NCBI GenBank assembly: GCA_903813345.2
Contig: CAIIXF020000010.1
Location: 12,159,181 to 12,223,180, forward strand
DNA: 64,000 bases
Direction: 5' to 3'
Source: Owenia fusiformis
Taxonomy: Eukaryota; Annelida; Polychaeta; Sabellida; Oweniidae
Under the pieces are notes generated by a model. The model was not told where the DNA came from. It ran no database searches and worked only from the letters and a program-made list of their open reading frames with translations. Positions 59,616 to 64,000 of the stretch are shown in pieces (position 1 is the stretch's first letter; each line of letters opens with the position of its first letter). Position numbers and translations under genes: made by a program.

Positions 59616-60692
59616 CGAGGGGTGATCAATAAGTAATGGACGCTTTTTTACACAGATACCTTTTATAGACCAATCCCTTTGATTTTCTTACCACTGATAC
59701 ATCATTCAATTATCTATCAATTCTGAGGATTTGAAGACAAAATATAAAATACATGTTGATATATCCTTATTTCCGTGAAGGAGGTACAGGTACCCTGGGA
59801 CCGACATTTACGTCACATATTCAGTTTTCAGCCAGTTTGGCAAATTTCAGTTAGATTTGAACTTTTTATATGCAACAAGTGTTGCGTTGTTTGAAATATT
59901 TTGCTGACTGGTAACACATAAACAGAAAGTATTGTGATGTCAGAGTGTTGTGTGGAAGGGGTTTGCAGGTCAATTTGAGAAAGCATTGTGGAAGAAGGGG
60001 TTGGTGAGAGAAGGGAACACCCTACTCCATATGGACAATGCACCTGCCCACAGATCTCAAAATGTTCAGTAAACAATATCCCTGGGCCTCAAAATTGAGC
60101 CCTTGGCCGATGTACCATATTGACCAGATCTGCTCACATGTGACTTATTTATTTCCATACAACTTATTTCTATAGAGAAAGGACGCAGGTTTATTGACAT
60201 TGATGAAATAAAACAACCCGTGCAACTGCATCTTGCTACCATGTCAGAGAATGGATTCAGCCTTGTCTCACAATCTTGAATTAAGAGGATAAGGAATTGT
60301 GTACATGTAGCACTTGATGGAATCTATGTAGAGGGCGCTGTAGAATGAATGTGGCATGAATACCACATAGTGATGATAAAATATTCAAAATCAACTATGG
60401 CATCACAAAATGGGGTAATTCATGACCATAATGGTTTGTTTTGTTCAGCCTGCATTCAACTGTATTGCATGGTAAACAAAAATTCAGAATGTTTGACGGT
60501 ATGTCGGTCCCGGGGTACCTATACATCCTTCACGGTAATATAGATATATCAAAATATATTACATGTTTTGTTTGCAAATCTTCAGAGTTGATAGATAATT
60601 GAATGATGTATCATTGGTAAGAAAATCGAAGGGATTGGTCTATAAAAAGCATCTGTGTAAAAACGCGTCCATTACTTATTGATCACCCCTCG
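59616..60692. mobile_element. Degraded mariner transposon with long terminal inverted repeats
   Basis: Ends CGAGGGGTGATCAATAAGTA and its complement at 60692, flanked by TA. The inverted repeats extend about 115 bp each with few mismatches. The 1,077-bp length is shorter than an intact mariner (about 1.3 kb). The + strand interior retains the end of a transposase reading frame, broken by stops. Confidence 0.85.
60025..60240 (+). pseudogene. Mariner transposase remnant
   Basis: L-H-M-D-N-A-P-A-H-R-S matches the second catalytic-Asp block of mariner transposases. Downstream, P-Y-(stop)-P-D-L-L-T-C-D-L-F matches the third block (family form: Y-S-P-D-L-A-P-C-D). A stop and at least one further stop after the first block show that it is dead. 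The N-terminal part is missing. Confidence 0.75.
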
Positions 60693-61520
60693 TATAAATA
60701 AAGGCTGGGAATACCAAGTGTGAGCCTGAAAAAGACAACCAGGTCATTGGGAATCCCAGTTCACCAAATGATTGTGACTCACTTTTATTGATATCTTTTC
60801 TCGATAAAGATGATTGTATCGCTCACCAAGGAGGATTGGCTCCCAGAGTGCAACATCGATATTCTGTCCCATATATGGAGATGTCGTGCTACAAAATGTG
60901 AATTCCAACAGCCGCCATTTTATTCACTTCAACATTTGAATCGTGAATTTTGGTCTTATTTCCTAATAACGAAAAATTCCAAAACTCACAAGAAATGATC
61001 GAGATATTGGTTCAAATCTTTTGAACTCTATTTTGAATCTATAATCGGTTATAATTTTAGAAAATATTCAGAAAAAATATTTTTAATACGATTACGTAAG
61101 CTCTTTGTTGATAGATTTCTCCATGCCAACACTGTGTATAAATTCACGTTAGATTTTTTATTAACCTCATACGTTTTCTTTGGATATAATAAAGTATGAT
61201 ATTAAAAATCAGTTCAATTTCAAAACATTGTATTGTAGTGTTTGGCCGTTTTGACTTCAAACAAAAAATAAATATCGATCAATTAATTAATGGATTTACA
61301 CCGGAATACCCTGACAACGGTAAAGAACGATATGGCGGAAGTAACCGTCGCTTCAACTCTTTAATCACTTCGTTATCATTTCATGGGACCTTATCGTCGC
61401 TGATTCTGGGCATGTATTTCGATGGTAGATAGAACATATTTAACTTTATCCTACACTTAGTGCACTTAATGTATAATAACATTAAAAAATAAATTTGATA
61501 TTTATTGGCAAAATGAATAA
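60693..61520. other. Intergenic, nothing recognised
   Basis: About 800 bp, AT-rich, short frames only. Confidence 0.45.
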
Positions 61521-61615
61521 CCGGAGGATATCGTGATGATATACTCCGGGCGGAGGATATCGTGACGATATACTCCGGAAAACCCATGCGGAGGTTATTG
61601 TGACGATATACTCCG
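61521..61615. repeat. Three tandem palindromes CGGAGGATATCGT...ATATACTCCG
   Basis: Units at about 61521-61548, 61551-61578 and 61589-61615. Each reads CGGAGG(A/T)TAT(C/T)GTGA then CGATATACTCCG and is nearly self-complementary. Confidence 0.8.
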
Positions 61616-61691
61616 CTTGTTGATTTCCCGCCAAATTGACTCTATTTGGCATAAAATTCATTTTGCAATGATATTATACATTTAGTACACT

Positions 61692-61882
61692 CCTTGTAAG
61701 TGTAGGATAATAAGAACATCCTATGATTTTTTTCAGAATATCATTTTAATCTACTCGGTGATATTGATATATGCACTCGTTCGCTTTGCTCTCTCGTGCA
61801 GATATCAATATCACCTCGTAGATAAAAAAATGATATTCCTCAAAATCATAGGATATCCTATAATTATCCCAAGCTTACAAGG
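61692..61882. mobile_element. Foldback element with TTCGCTTTGCTC loop
   Basis: Ends CCTTGTAAG and CTTACAAGG. Arms include ATCCTATGATTTTTTTCAGA and its near complement. The inner arm GATATTGATAT surrounds the loop CACTCGTTCGCTTTGCTCTC (from 61774). Confidence 0.75.
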
Positions 61883-63060
61883 ATATAGATCGAATATCAT
61901 GTGAAGATATATTTGGAATGTGGATCAAGATATCATATTTTAGCAAAAAATTCCCAAACCATCGAATATCACTTTCAAACCATCGAATATCAGTTCTTAA
62001 AAAGTGATATTCGATGGTTTCAAATGTGATATGTATAGGATATCCTATGATTTTGAGGGATATCATTTTTATCCACGAATTGATATCAATATATGGACGA
62101 GTGGGCGTAGCGAATGAGTGCAGATATTGATATTAACGAGTGGGTTAAAATGATATGACGAAAAAAGGTCTACAGATTTGACCTCAACTATGGGGTAGTA
62201 TAGGAATATCCTATGGTTTTGAAAAAATATCATTTATATCCATGAGTGGATATTGATATCTTCATGAGTGAGCGCAGCGAATGAGTGAAGATATTTGTAT
62301 CCATGAGTGGATATAATTGATATTTTTGAAAAACCATAGGATTGTCCGTTTATCCCATGGGAAATCATCATCAGCGAAAAAATTTGAAAAAAAATTTGAA
62401 AAAATTATTGAAAAAATTGTGAAAAATTTTTGAATTTTTTTAAAAATATTTTTGAAAATAATTAAAAAGTGTAAAAAGATATTTTTTTGAAAAAAATCGA
62501 AACCATCGAATATCACTTTTCAAACCATGGAATATCACTTTTTAAGACGTGATATTCGATAGTTTAAAAGTGATATTCGATGGTTTGTGAATTTTTTGCT
62601 AAAATATGATATCTTGATCCACATATCAAATATATCTTCATGTGATATTCGATCTATATCCTTGCAACCATGGGATAATCGGTGATATTCGATGGTTTTG
62701 ATTTTTTCAAAATATTTTTTTTCAAAACTTTTTAAATATTTTTTCAAAATTTATTTTTTTCAAAATTTTTTAATTTTTTTTTCAAATCTTCAATTTTTTT
62801 TAAAATTATTAATTTTTTTAGTAACCTTTGTTCAAAATTTAAAAAAATATTAAATCATTTTCAACTTTTTTTCGCTGATGATGATTTCTCATGGGATAAA
62901 CGGACAATCCTTTGGTTTTGAAAAAATATCATTTATGTCCACTCATGGATATCAATATCTCCACTCGTTCGATGCGCTCACTCATGAAGATATCAATATC
63001 CACTCATGGCAATAAATGATATTTTTTTCAAAACCACGGGATATTCCTATGTTTTTGAGC
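61883..63060. repeat. Nested multi-level palindrome of one repeat family
   Basis: Arms at three scales. (1) GAATATCATGTGAAGATATA...TCAAGATATCATATTTTAGC (about 61892-61950) is complemented at 62590-62655. (2) TCCGTTTATCCCATGGGAAA with TCATCATCAGCG (62345-62376) is complemented at 62875-62908. (3) Local hairpins CCATCGAATATCAC / GTGATATTCGATGG recur at 61960-62020, 62500-62585 and 62680-62700. Three foldback units with loops at 62096, 62264 and 62961 are embedded. The centre (62370-62870) is almost pure A/T: AAAAATTT on the left, TTTTTCAAAA on the right. Confidence 0.8.
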
Positions 63061-64000
63061 GTTTAGTGAAAAGACACTGATTGATCGTTCTATTAAATGA
63101 AATTAATCTATGTGCTCTATTAAACATACAGTTAATGTGGCCGCGATTTGTGACAACGGTATCTGACTTTACTGTTGTCAGCTGCAGGGTATTCCGCGTG
63201 GGATTGGCAAATGTATGAAAACTAAACACTTTCATAATGACAAGTATAAGTGCTCTATCTATAAGAAAGAGTCTAGAATGTCACACGATCTTGATATTGT
63301 AAAATCTGATGTTTACCAAAAGGGGAGCCCTGGTTTTGCAAAAAATAGCTATCAACGAATTTTTGATTTGTAGTTGTTAAATGTGAGTTTTGTGAATAGC
63401 GCATTACGGAAGAATGGTTTGAGGGAGCTTTAAATGATCATAAAACAAAATAGTTCTTTTTGAAAATAAATTGTAAAGTAAAACTTTAAATCCGCATGAA
63501 ATGGTTTTGAATATCGTAGTGTGAAAATGTGTATGCTCTTCACAGCCGGATAAAAATTAGAGTCAAACGTCTTTTGTGTGTAGGCAAGAAATTCGCCGAC
63601 AAATTTTACCTATCAGGGGTCGGCCGGTACATGTACACGTATGCTTCATTTTAATAATATTTCAATAATTGTATTTTAAGAAATCAGTGACACCATCTTA
63701 GGAATTTACTTCTTCTAAAAGTGTGACTCTATTTTTCTAGAATGTGAATTTTAAATCGAATTGATTTCTCGAATTCGTGCAATATAATAACGAGAGAAAC
63801 ATAGATTTTCATCTTCAATGAGTTAAGTAATTGACAATAAGAGAAACTTTCTAGATATGCTATGCCACATCATTCTAATCTGAATAAGCCATCTGGTCAT
63901 GAAACAGTTACTTACAATAACTGTTGTTTTCTAATGTACATATTTCCTTCACAGCCTAGCTGCAAATTCCAATGTTCTAAAAAGAATTCTTCGAATATAG
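63061..64000. other. Intergenic, nothing recognised
   Basis: No coding frame or repeat with paired ends was seen in the last 940 bp. Confidence 0.45.

Noticed and set aside
61521-61615. Regularly spaced 27-bp repeats resembling a CRISPR array
   Set aside because: Only three units, each palindromic, with spacers of 2-10 bp, in a eukaryotic genome with no cas genes.

Overview
This is eukaryotic, AT-rich genomic DNA from an invertebrate animal. Genes are split into short exons by GT-AG introns, and the intergenic DNA is full of short inverted-repeat elements. Gene content (a TSP1-rich adhesion GPCR, a PAN/WSC secreted protein, two SLC16-type transporters) fits a marine invertebrate such as a lophotrochozoan or hemichordate. 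The sequence alone does not fix the phylum. Four gene models could be assembled by hand; exon phases agree throughout each one.

Region 1 (1-17547, + strand): the 3' part of a large adhesion G-protein-coupled receptor. Twenty-six exons in the window encode about 1,190 residues: seven thrombospondin type-1 repeats (one symmetrical phase 1-1 exon each, plus a Thr-rich linker), a hormone-receptor motif domain, a GAIN domain with an intact GPS cleavage site, seven membrane helices and a short cytoplasmic tail. The 5' end lies outside the window. The 4.5-kb intron 3894-8383 carries a complete three-exon gene on the opposite strand (6382-7736): a 199-residue secreted protein with a signal peptide, a PAN/apple-like region and a WSC domain. 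Another intron (12265-14329) is almost entirely one 1.86-kb terminal-inverted-repeat element.

Region 2 (17548-27127): a TIR element begins 27 bp after the receptor stop codon. The first monocarboxylate-transporter-like gene (MCT-A, 7 coding exons, 659 aa, - strand) follows, tail-to-tail with the receptor. Its introns hold several MITE-like elements and foldbacks.

Region 3 (27128-42006): about 15 kb without a recognisable gene. It holds a reverse-transcriptase fragment, Tc1/mariner-type and foldback elements, tandem repeats and poly-C/G tracts.

Region 4 (42007-49043): a second, paralogous transporter (MCT-B, 6 coding exons, 713 aa, - strand). Its exon phases match MCT-A, but one intron is absent and the C-terminal tail is a seven-copy hexapeptide repeat. 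One intron hosts a TIR element filled with a minisatellite that runs in both orientations.

Region 5 (49044-64000): no recognisable gene. It contains a palindromic element, a 1.3-kb degenerate repeat array, a CT microsatellite, a CGTTC-rich TIR element, a degraded mariner with long TIRs, and a 1.5-kb multi-level palindrome (61.5-63.06 kb).

The two transporters are probably tandem duplicates. Nothing visible links them functionally to the receptor. The receptor and its nested gene both encode extracellular modules that bind matrix or carbohydrate, but a shared role is only a guess.
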